From NCBI GenBank assembly GCA_964618455.1, contig CAZUAQ010000010.1, positions 62,001 to 126,000 of the forward strand: 64,000 nucleotides of DNA, in the 5' to 3' direction. A program made the translations under genes and the position numbers. Source of the stretch: CAZUAQ01 sp964618455 (GTDB taxonomy: Bacteria > Planctomycetota > Phycisphaerae > UBA1845 > PWPN01). Below are positions 25,488-33,294 of the stretch, one piece after another. Every line of letters starts with the position of its first letter. The stretch's first letter is position 1. Below the pieces are notes generated by a model. The model ran no database searches. It had not been told where the DNA came from and saw nothing but the letters and a program-made list of their open reading frames with translations.

Positions 25488-27974
25488 GTGAGAGAGATGA
25501 TGACGATGATTCACTACGTCGCTGCCGGACTCTGCCTGACCTCCATAACCGGCGGCAATCTAGAACGACCACCGGCATTCGAAGACGAGGGGACGCCATC
25601 TCCCACTCCGCGCTGGTCTCCCTTCCTGGACCCCGGCAAACTCGTCGCCGAGGACGGCTATCGGGTGGCCGAGGGCAAGCGGGACGCGGCCTGGCTGGCG
25701 TCCATGTCGGCTGCCAGGGAAGTGGCCATCCAAGCCGACTTTCGAATCTCCCGCTCCGGTCGGATGAATTTCGGCGTCGTTCTGGGCGCGCGGGGTGAGC
25801 GCAACTGTCTCATGCTCCGGCATTACGACGGCATCCGCGGACTGCAATTGCTCCGCTTTGAAAACGGAACCATCACGCGAACGGAGAATGGACCCGCCCG
25901 CGTGACGATTCTCCCGGGCCGATGGTATCGCATGAAAGTCATCGCTGTCGGAGGCGAACTGCTGGCCCGGACCTGGCCGGTCGATGCACCGGAGCCTGAG
26001 TGGCAATTCAAAACCCGAATCGAAGACCTCCCGGAAGGTCGGGTCGGGCTGACCGTGCAGGAGTGCGCGGTGGATGTCGATAATGTCCGGATCTGGACTG
26101 ATGTGGCCGTCAGGGAGTGGGATGCGCACCGACAAGAGCTCGAAGCCGAGCGACGCCGGCGGCGGATCGAGTCCATGACACTCGAAGTGACGCCCACGCC
26201 ATATCTGATGCTCACTGAGGAAGGACCTCAGCAACGCATCGAGGTTCGTGCAACCGTGGGTCATGAAACGGAGCCTGTCGGCGGCAGGATCAGAATCGCC
26301 GTGGGCGATACAGAACACGGAATCGACGTTGAACCTCACTTCTTCCAGGCCGGCGCAACACCCGTGTATATCAAGCATGTGACGAGACCGACGAAGGCTC
26401 ATGTGGCCTTCAAGACGGATCATGGCAACATGCTAGAGGCGGAAGCCATCGTCTCCCCTCTACCGGAACGCATGCAAGCCCTCACCTCTCCAGGGGGGAC
26501 GCCTGCGCGCGACTACCGCCACTACGTTCGAAAGTGCCTCGATACGCTGATCCGGCGGGGGACGGACCGCTACGGGAAGATCCATTCCCCCATGATGATG
26601 GCGGTCATCGACGTCAAGACGCGGAATGCTCCCGAATCCCCTGATCTGCTCGACAGCGCGTACCGTACGGAAGGCCGACCGGACCACGGGCGACGCAGCC
26701 CGGGAGGCTCCAATCTCTGGCTGGATCAGCCGCTGATCAGCGCGATGTACCGCCTCTCTGAATTGACTGGCGACACCGCCTACGCCGACGCCGCCGATGA
26801 CTACATTCGTGCCGCGTTCACGCATGCCGTCAGGAAGGACGGCCCCCGCAAGGGCCTGCTCTACTGGGGCTCACACAGCTATTATGACGCGTACCAGGAT
26901 CGCGATGGCGGCGACCGTGGGGTCCATGAAATCCTGATTCTCCATCCCTTGTGGGAGGAGATGTATCGCGTTGATCCCGAAGGCGTCACGCGCGAGATCG
27001 AGCAGATCTGGAATCATCACATTCGAGACAAGACGACGGGCCTGCACAACCGGCATGACTCCGATGGATCGGGAGACTTCGCGTTCTCGGGAGGTTCGTT
27101 CTGCATCGCCTTCAGCTTCCTGTACGAAAAAACGGGCGATACCCGATGGCTTGACCGCGCGCTGCTGATCGCGAATTATCACTTCGCCGCACGAGATACC
27201 GCTACGCAACTGGCCCCTACGGCGCCGGAGTCTTCCCGATGCGCCGCATGCTTCAACGGCCATTTCTGCAACACGCAACTGACCGGTCCATTCGCGTCTC
27301 AAATGCTGCGATGCTACGTCATGACCGGCGTGCCGCGGTTCCGGGAAATCGCGGAGACCTTCATCAAGGCGTACGACACGTACGGCTGGGATTCTGCGGC
27401 CGGATCCTTCTATGGCGCCCTGCGCCTCGATGGGACGCCACTGAAAAGCAAATCAGAATGGAATGATTACATCTGGGCGCCGGACGGCTACGTGGAAGTC
27501 TGGCGGACCATCGTCTGTTCCTGGGAGTTTCCCCTGATCAGCGCGCAGACCAGCGTTTGGGCCTATGAACTGTCCGGCCGGGATCGGGCTTCACGGGATC
27601 CCAGGTTGCTGGAGATCGCACTACGCTGGGGAAAGATGATCGAACGCGAACTTCCTCCACAAATCGGGCATCGCTGGCGCAAGCAGGTTCATGACGCCAT
27701 GCCGCGAGCCCGGGAGGTCCAGGGAGCCTACGCGGAGAATTACGGTCGCGCCATCGCCACCTTCGTCGGACTGCATCATGCTACCGGAGAGACCTGGTAC
27801 CTCAATCGCGCGCGTCAACTGGCAAACGAAGCGATCGATAAGCTCTACACGAACGGTCTCTTTCGAGGTCATCCAGCCAAGGGCTACTACGAATCCTGCG
27901 ACGGGGTGGGTACACTGATGCAGGCGCTGCTTTACCTGGATGCCATCCCGGAGCAAGGCGACATGCCCTTCTGA
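25488..27974 (+). CDS. Jelly-roll plus helical-toroid enzyme, paralogue 3
   Basis: 828 residues from the GTG at 25488; ATG codons at 25497, 25500 and 25506 are equally plausible starts. The N-terminal hydrophobic stretch (MIHYVAAGLCLTSITGG) is short and could be a signal peptide or lipoprotein-like anchor. Domain order matches the preceding gene: DUF1080-like jelly roll (GRMNFGVVLGARGERNCLMLRHY), Arg/Glu-rich linker (HRQELEAERRRRRIES), beta region, then the helical domain with GRPDHGRRSPGGSNLWLD, GLLYWGSHSYYD, HEILILHPLW, GLHNRHDSDGSG, DFAFSGGSF, YVEVWRTIVCSWE, YAENYGRAIATF, NGLFRGHPAKGYYES. It has an extra cysteine cluster (RCAACFNGHFC) absent from the other two. The gene ends the rightward run, 100 nt before tRNA-Ser. 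Confidence 0.73.
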   Translation: MREMMTMIHYVAAGLCLTSITGGNLERPPAFEDEGTPSPTPRWSPFLDPGKLVAEDGYRVAEGKRDAAWLASMSAAREVAIQADFRISRSGRMNFGVVLGARGERNCLMLRHYDGIRGLQLLRFENGTITRTENGPARVTILPGRWYRMKVIAVGGELLARTWPVDAPEPEWQFKTRIEDLPEGRVGLTVQECAVDVDNVRIWTDVAVREWDAHRQELEAERRRRRIESMTLEVTPTPYLMLTEEGPQQRIEVRATVGHETEPVGGRIRIAVGDTEHGIDVEPHFFQAGATPVYIKHVTRPTKAHVAFKTDHGNMLEAEAIVSPLPERMQALTSPGGTPARDYRHYVRKCLDTLIRRGTDRYGKIHSPMMMAVIDVKTRNAPESPDLLDSAYRTEGRPDHGRRSPGGSNLWLDQPLISAMYRLSELTGDTAYADAADDYIRAAFTHAVRKDGPRKGLLYWGSHSYYDAYQDRDGGDRGVHEILILHPLWEEMYRVDPEGVTREIEQIWNHHIRDKTTGLHNRHDSDGSGDFAFSGGSFCIAFSFLYEKTGDTRWLDRALLIANYHFAARDTATQLAPTAPESSRCAACFNGHFCNTQLTGPFASQMLRCYVMTGVPRFREIAETFIKAYDTYGWDSAAGSFYGALRLDGTPLKSKSEWNDYIWAPDGYVEVWRTIVCSWEFPLISAQTSVWAYELSGRDRASRDPRLLEIALRWGKMIERELPPQIGHRWRKQVHDAMPRAREVQGAYAENYGRAIATFVGLHHATGETWYLNRARQLANEAIDKLYTNGLFRGHPAKGYYESCDGVGTLMQALLYLDAIPEQGDMPF

Positions 27975-28034
27975 ATGAAGGACGGTTCCAGGAGGGTGAG
28001 TCCCTGATCCGATGATCATCGAACCGCCCGCCCC

Positions 28035-28063
28035 TTCATGTTGCCCCGAGACACGGCTACAAT
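28035..28063 (+). promoter_or_regulatory. Candidate promoter of tRNA-Ser
   Basis: TTCATG (28035-28040), 17-nt spacer, TACAAT (28058-28063), which is 5 of 6 to the -10 consensus. The -10 ends 11 nt before the mature 5' end of the tRNA. Confidence 0.45.
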
Positions 28064-28074
28064 GAGGCCTGCCA

Positions 28075-28161
28075 GGAGGCGTGGCCGAGCGGCTGAAGGC
28101 GACGGTCTTGAAAACCGTTAGGCGCGAAAGCGTCTCGGGGGTTCGAATCCCTCCGCCTCCG
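28075..28161 (+). tRNA. tRNA-Ser (anticodon UGA)
   Basis: An 87-nt class II tRNA. The acceptor stem GGAGGCG (28075-28081) pairs with CGCCTCC (28154-28160), followed by G73; CCA is not encoded. The D-arm has GTGGCCGAGCGGCTGAAGGC. The anticodon stem ACGGT/ACCGT closes a CTTGAAA loop with TGA at 28109-28111. The long variable arm GGCGC-GAAA-GCGTC is the serine hallmark, and the T-arm GGGGGTTCGAATCCCTC is intact. Confidence 0.97.
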
Positions 28162-28275
28162 TTGTTTTCTCGATCTAACTTCATATCCAGAAAAGACTTC
28201 GACACTTCACAGGGCATGTGTCCTGCCTACAAGCACACCAGGCTTCCGCCCATTATTGAAGCGACAACGCAATTA

Positions 28276-28330
28276 ATCAGGTAGGGCATTCCCCTTCATC
28301 TTGGGGCGATAATGCATCAGGTCGGGCACT
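28276..28330 (+). repeat. Two ATCAGGT-GGGCA direct repeats 40 nt apart
   Basis: ATCAGGTAGGGCATT (28276-28290) and ATCAGGTCGGGCACT (28316-28330) match at 13 of 15 positions in the 242-nt space between tRNA-Ser and the ExeA-like gene. A GATAAT between them could be a -10 box. Otherwise no gene or RNA is seen in this space. Confidence 0.35.
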
Positions 28331-28403
28331 TAAGTTCCGATATCAAGGGATGAACTGACCAGGGCCCCAGGCCTCTACCAGGAACTCAAAGGAAGCGCGA
28401 CCG

Positions 28404-31334
28404 ATGTATCTCACGCATTACGGGTTTGAGCGGCAACCTTTTCGGAACACCGCCGATCCGCGCTTTTTCTACAGGTCCACCGCCCATGAAGAAGCGATGG
28501 CGGCCATGCTCTATGGCGTGACCCAACGTCAGGGCGTCACGCTGGTGACGGGCGAGACGGGCAGCGGCAAGACACTGCTCGCGCATTGCCTGGTCGAAAC
28601 GCTCGGCAGCCAGGCGGACGCGGTGATCCTTCCCCATGTGCCCGATGGCGGTCGCGAACTGATCACGACTCTCTGTCGCTCGTTCGGCGTGCGTTACCGG
28701 CAATCACATTCGACCGCCGAGCTGATTGAACGACTCAAGACACATCTGCTGCTCCGCAATAACGAGGGGCTGCTCTCGCTCGTCATCCTCGATCAGGTGG
28801 AACGCCTGACTTCCGAAGTGGTCGAGCAGGTGCGGCTGCTGAGCGATCTCGAACACGACAGTACCAAGCTGCTTCAGATCGTACTGCTCGGTCGGAATGA
28901 CCTCGAGGAGCAACTGAGTGAACCGTCGATGGAGCAGTTCCGACAGCGTATCGCCACGGCCAGAACGCTCTCGTTCTTCGAGCGGGATCAGACCCGGGCG
29001 TACATCCGGCATCGCCTCGAAGTGGCGGGGGCGAAGCATCTGGATCTCTTTCAGGACGAAGCCATCGAACTCATCCACGATCAGGCCGGAGGTTCACCCC
29101 GCTTGATCAACCAGATCGCCGACGCGGCGTTGCTCTCGGGCTACAGTCAATCGCGCGAAGTGATCGATCGCGACACGATCGCGGAAAGTGTGCGGGGATT
29201 GGTGGCCTTGCATCTGGCTCGCGTCTCCGATGGCGCTTCTTCGGTCAGTGCGACGGAAACACCGCCACACGTTCCGACTTCTCACGAGGGAAGTTCCCGC
29301 GATCTCGCGGCGCTTCACGAAGCCGGCCGCCGCGGCATGGAAGTCATGGGCCGTCTGGATGAAGCTTCCCGGCAGGCCATCCAGCGTATCGAATCACTGT
29401 CACAGTTGATCTCCCGCGCGGCAGGCAGCGAGCAGACGCTCGACCGGATCCGAAGCGATATGGGACAGTCGGCGGAGTCCGCCACCGCGCAATCGGCGAA
29501 GTTCCGCGCTCATGTCGAGGAGGCGGAGGCGCTGAACGCGCAATTGACCGCCACCCGGGCGCGCATCAAGCGCTGGTACGAACACCATTCCCAAGAGGTC
29601 CGCAAGCAAGGCAAGTCCGTCAAGCAACTCCGCCGGTCTCTCCAGGACGATGTCCAATCGGCCGAGTCCGCCGCCAAGCGTGTCGAAACGCAGACAGAGA
29701 AGGCTCAGGCTTCCCTTGAAGAAACGCTGAGCCGCCTTGACGAGGCTCATTCGACACTTGCACGCGTGATCGAGGTGGCGGCCGATACCGGGGAGACGCT
29801 CGATGCCCGCCGCGAAGCCGGAATCGAATGTGATCAGCATGTGCAGCAACTGCTTCAGGATCTCAACGCGCAGGTCGGCCGGCTGGACGACCTGATCCTT
29901 CAATCCACAGGAGCCATCGATCGCCTGGAACAGACGACGGCGGAGGCCGACCGCGCCGGTGACGCCTTCGACCAGCGGCTTCAACAGGGGCGCGCTTCGT
30001 TTGAAGAGCATGTCGCGCGTCAGGTGCGTGCAGGCGAAGCCGGGATCGCCGACCTCCTCGGCCGATTGGATTCGCGCCGCGAAGCATTACTGAACACGCT
30101 GGAGAGCGGACGCGAACTGATTCAACAACTCGAGCATCAGGATAACGAGACCTGCGCGCGCGTGGAGAGCCTGCGGTCACTTCTCGAGGAGGCCTGCCGT
30201 CAGATTCCCGTGCTCAGCAACGGCTGCAGTACCGCATCTCACCGCCAGGAAGAGCTTGCGTCCCTGCTGCAGCAAGTGGGCGATTCGACGCGCGGACTCG
30301 AAGGAATTGTGCAATCGTTCATCGACCGGTTGCACGAAGAATTGAATAGCGCCCAGAGCAACACACAATCGCTGATGGGGCACTTGAATCGAGGGCAGTC
30401 GACACTGCAGCAGGCGCTGCAACGCGTCGAATCGGTCGTCGAGGAGTGCCGCCGGCAGGAAGAGATTCGCGCGCAGCAAATCGAGGAGACGGATACCGCC
30501 ATCGCGTCCCTGAGCGCGCAGCGAGACGCAGCCCGTGAAGCCGGTCGACTGGCCGGCTCCTCGATCGAGGAGTTGAGGTCGCAGACCGCCAAGTCGCTGG
30601 AAGCGCGTAAGTCGCTCATCCGAACCGAGCAGGAAAGCCGGCAGGTGCAGGAGAAGCTCCATGCGCGCAGCGACTACCTGCACGGCCTGATGCAATCCAC
30701 GGAGGAACTGGCCGTCCGCCTGGGCGACGTCTCCCAGGAAGCGTCGGACGTCCGAAGCGATCTGACGAATCAGTTCGAGGATCTGGCTCGGCAGCGCGGC
30801 GAGACGCGCTCGCTGCTGGAGCAACACGACGAAGTCGCCAAGGGGATGGGGCTCCAGGTCAAGCAGGCCCGAAAGGTCATGCTGGAGATCGAGACCGGAC
30901 TGCGTGACCTCGGCGTTGCTTCGGGCGAAGCTGCTTCCCGCAAGCAGGACCTGACGTCGCGCGTGCAACGCGCTTCGGAAATCCTGGGCCAATTGGAGAC
31001 GCATCTTCCCCGCGCGTCGCAACTCGCCCAGCAACTGCAGAACGCGTCTGAGCAACTCACCGAAGGGGCGCGTGAGGCGCGACAGGCTACACGGGAACTG
31101 GCCAACGAGCGTCTCAAGGCGGAAGAAGCGTTCCGGAAACTGAGAGCCATCCAGGGCGGATCATCCGTCGATCCGGCGTCGGCCATGGAGGATGCAGACG
31201 TGGACGAGATCCCCACGCTTCGCCTGCGCCTGAACGATGCCCGATCTGAAAAAACTCCCGCGCCTCATCCCCCATCGGGGACGACGGAAGGGGCGTGCGA
31301 CAAGTCGCCATCCCGGCGGGAGGCCGCTTCCTAA
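28404..31334 (+). CDS. ExeA/MSHA-type AAA+ ATPase fused to a very long coiled coil
   Basis: 976 residues. Residues 1-270 are an ExeA-like ATPase: the family opening MYLTHYGFERQPF, Walker A GETGSGKT at 50-57, Walker B LVILDQVERL around 127 (DQ in place of the common DE), sensor-like RQRIATARTLSFF and the C-terminal PRLINQIADAALLSGY helix. ExeA-type proteins normally work with a peptidoglycan-binding partner in secretin or pilus assembly. From ~300 to ~930 the chain is almost wholly heptad-rich, Gln/Glu/Arg/Ala-rich coiled coil, similar in texture to chemoreceptor or SMC arms; the last 40 residues are polar and Pro-rich. No transmembrane segment or peptidoglycan-binding domain is present. The gene directly abuts a small membrane-protein gene (0 nt), suggesting a pair. 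Confidence 0.8.
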   Translation: MYLTHYGFERQPFRNTADPRFFYRSTAHEEAMAAMLYGVTQRQGVTLVTGETGSGKTLLAHCLVETLGSQADAVILPHVPDGGRELITTLCRSFGVRYRQSHSTAELIERLKTHLLLRNNEGLLSLVILDQVERLTSEVVEQVRLLSDLEHDSTKLLQIVLLGRNDLEEQLSEPSMEQFRQRIATARTLSFFERDQTRAYIRHRLEVAGAKHLDLFQDEAIELIHDQAGGSPRLINQIADAALLSGYSQSREVIDRDTIAESVRGLVALHLARVSDGASSVSATETPPHVPTSHEGSSRDLAALHEAGRRGMEVMGRLDEASRQAIQRIESLSQLISRAAGSEQTLDRIRSDMGQSAESATAQSAKFRAHVEEAEALNAQLTATRARIKRWYEHHSQEVRKQGKSVKQLRRSLQDDVQSAESAAKRVETQTEKAQASLEETLSRLDEAHSTLARVIEVAADTGETLDARREAGIECDQHVQQLLQDLNAQVGRLDDLILQSTGAIDRLEQTTAEADRAGDAFDQRLQQGRASFEEHVARQVRAGEAGIADLLGRLDSRREALLNTLESGRELIQQLEHQDNETCARVESLRSLLEEACRQIPVLSNGCSTASHRQEELASLLQQVGDSTRGLEGIVQSFIDRLHEELNSAQSNTQSLMGHLNRGQSTLQQALQRVESVVEECRRQEEIRAQQIEETDTAIASLSAQRDAAREAGRLAGSSIEELRSQTAKSLEARKSLIRTEQESRQVQEKLHARSDYLHGLMQSTEELAVRLGDVSQEASDVRSDLTNQFEDLARQRGETRSLLEQHDEVAKGMGLQVKQARKVMLEIETGLRDLGVASGEAASRKQDLTSRVQRASEILGQLETHLPRASQLAQQLQNASEQLTEGAREARQATRELANERLKAEEAFRKLRAIQGGSSVDPASAMEDADVDEIPTLRLRLNDARSEKTPAPHPPSGTTEGACDKSPSRREAAS

Positions 31335-31940
31335 ATGCGCGGTCTGGCCATCCTCGTTTGCGCGCTCCTCGTCCTCATCCTTCTGGCGTGGTACCTCTGG
31401 GCACCCGGGCGGCACAGCGATTTGAGCTGGCTGATGCTGACGCTGCTCTTCGTCATTCTCTTCGGCCGGGAACTCTACGAATCCCTTCCCGCGGAACACC
31501 CGTCGACCTCGCACGGATTCGCCATACCCGTGGAACTGGAGCCCTGTCCGGAGGCCGAAGTCGAAGAGTCGGACCAGCGCCCGCTCGTCGAGGGTTACTG
31601 GGTCGGCGACTTCACGCTTCGCCCACTCTCCTCGACGGAGACCGTGGATCGAACGATTCCGATCCGGCTGGAGTTTCGTGCATGCGGGGGTGCCTGGGAG
31701 GTGGAGCCGCGCCTGCTGCCCGTCGACGGAGAAGGCGTCTCGCGCGTGGAGGTGATCGAGTATGACGACCGGACCGGCGACCTCGATCTACAAATCACAC
31801 TGGGCCCCTCGTTGAATACGTCCGTCGTCACGGCGAACCTGCACTACGACGGTGTTCATTTGCGAATGGACCCGGATGCCGAAATCGAAGGCGAACTCTG
31901 CCGGGCGCGGCTGGTGCATGCGCAGCTCGATCACTGCTGA
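31335..31940 (+). CDS. Hypothetical bitopic/polytopic membrane protein paired with the ExeA-like ATPase
   Basis: 201 residues, starting immediately after the stop of the preceding gene. Two hydrophobic helices (LAILVCALLVLILLAWYLWA and LSWLMLTLLFVILFGREL) are followed by a soluble ~150-residue domain rich in beta-strand-like stretches (GYWVGDFTLRPLSS, IPIRLEFRACGGAWEVEP, GDLDLQITLG). I do not recognise the family. The coupling to the ATPase gene suggests it could be the membrane anchor of that coiled-coil protein. Confidence 0.7.
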   Translation: MRGLAILVCALLVLILLAWYLWAPGRHSDLSWLMLTLLFVILFGRELYESLPAEHPSTSHGFAIPVELEPCPEAEVEESDQRPLVEGYWVGDFTLRPLSSTETVDRTIPIRLEFRACGGAWEVEPRLLPVDGEGVSRVEVIEYDDRTGDLDLQITLGPSLNTSVVTANLHYDGVHLRMDPDAEIEGELCRARLVHAQLDHC

Positions 31941-32025
31941 TCTTCCTCTCCAAGCGGCGACACGCACGAACACTGCGCTTGCCTCGGACAAGGCGTCAAC
32001 GCCTCACGGCAGGCAGATCGGAATT

Positions 32026-32055
32026 TTGGCCATTCATCCCCCGACTTCCTATACT
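32026..32055 (+). promoter_or_regulatory. Candidate nadA promoter
   Basis: TTGGCC (32026-32031), 18-nt spacer, TATACT (32050-32055), 47 nt before the nadA ATG. The -10 is 5 of 6 to consensus; the -35 shares TTG. Confidence 0.4.
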
Positions 32056-32102
32056 TGGGTTGAGTTTGTCAGCGACATCCGGTCTCCTGGAGGTGACCGA
32101 GC

Positions 32103-33221
32103 ATGATTCTGTATCAGCCGCCACTGGCCCCGAAGTACCGCGAACTCAGCCATTCGCAAATGGCGGAGCGGATTCGCGCGCACAAGGAAGCCATGGGCGA
32201 GCAACTGCTGATCCTCGGGCATCACTATCAGCAGGACGAGGTCATCGAGTTCGCGGACCTGACCGGCGACAGCCTCAAACTCAGCCAACTGGCAGCCCAA
32301 CAGAAGAATGCCCGCTACGTCGTGTTCTGCGGCGTGCACTTCATGGCCGAGTCCGCTGATATTCTGACCGAAGACGAGGTCACAGTGATCCTGCCGGATC
32401 TGTCGGCCGGATGCAGCATGGCGGACATGGCCGCGCTGGATCAACTGGAAGAGGCGTGGGACTTTCTCACCGAAGTGACCGACGAGAAGATCATCCCCAT
32501 CACGTACGTCAACAGTGCGGCGTCGATCAAGGCGTTCTGCGGCCGGCATGACGGCGCGTGCTGCACGAGTTCGAACGCCCGGCAGATTCTGGCCTATGCC
32601 CTGGAGCAGGGCAGCAAGGTGATCTTCCTTCCGGATCAGCATCTCGGCCGCAATACCGCATACGCGCTGGGCTATCCGCTGGATAGCATGGCGCTGTACG
32701 ACCCCAACGAACCGGATGGCGGACTGACCGCCGAGCAGGCGCGTGACGCGCGGTTCATCCTCTGGAAAGGTCATTGCAGCGTGCACGGCTTGTTCACGGC
32801 GAAGCAGTGCGATGCCGTGCGCGAGCAGGACCCGGAATGCAAGATTCTCGTTCACCCCGAGTGCCAATGGGACGTGGTCCAGAAGGCCGACCTGGCGGGG
32901 AGCACGGAGTACATCATCCGCACGCTTGAAGAGGCGCCGGAAGGCTCGAGTTGGGCGGTCGGCACGGAAATCCACCTGGTGAATCGTCTGGCCGAGCGAT
33001 TTGCCGGATCGAAGGCGATCCGATCGTTATCGGGCGTGCAGTGCCTCTGCACGACCATGTACCGCATCGATCGCCCCCACCTGCTGTGGGTGCTGGATGA
33101 GCTGGCCCAGGGGCGCGTCGTGAACGAGATTCGTGTGGACGCGGATACGACACACTGGGCCAGGGTGGCCCTCCAGCGCATGCTCGACAATGTCTCCTCC
33201 CAGCCGATTTCAGCCAAGTAA
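32103..33221 (+). CDS. nadA: Quinolinate synthase NadA
   Basis: 372 residues. NadA condenses iminoaspartate with dihydroxyacetone phosphate to quinolinate in de novo NAD synthesis, using a [4Fe-4S] cluster held by three cysteines. Here these are C104 (LSAGCSMAD), C254 (HPECQWDV) and C314 or C316 (GVQCLCTTM). Other family marks are LGHHYQQDEVIEFAD at ~39, SAGCSMADMA, NSAASIKAFC and LPDQHLGRNTA. GGAGGTG lies 7 nt before the ATG. It belongs to the longer NadA group. NadB and NadC are not in the window. It appears monocistronic, with its own promoter-like sequence. Confidence 0.96.
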   Translation: MILYQPPLAPKYRELSHSQMAERIRAHKEAMGEQLLILGHHYQQDEVIEFADLTGDSLKLSQLAAQQKNARYVVFCGVHFMAESADILTEDEVTVILPDLSAGCSMADMAALDQLEEAWDFLTEVTDEKIIPITYVNSAASIKAFCGRHDGACCTSSNARQILAYALEQGSKVIFLPDQHLGRNTAYALGYPLDSMALYDPNEPDGGLTAEQARDARFILWKGHCSVHGLFTAKQCDAVREQDPECKILVHPECQWDVVQKADLAGSTEYIIRTLEEAPEGSSWAVGTEIHLVNRLAERFAGSKAIRSLSGVQCLCTTMYRIDRPHLLWVLDELAQGRVVNEIRVDADTTHWARVALQRMLDNVSSQPISAK

Positions 33222-33294
33222 TCGGCTTCCATCATCCTCCAGATTCTTTTCCACAGCCGAAGGTCCCTGCCCTGATAGCCGATGAGGACACAAG

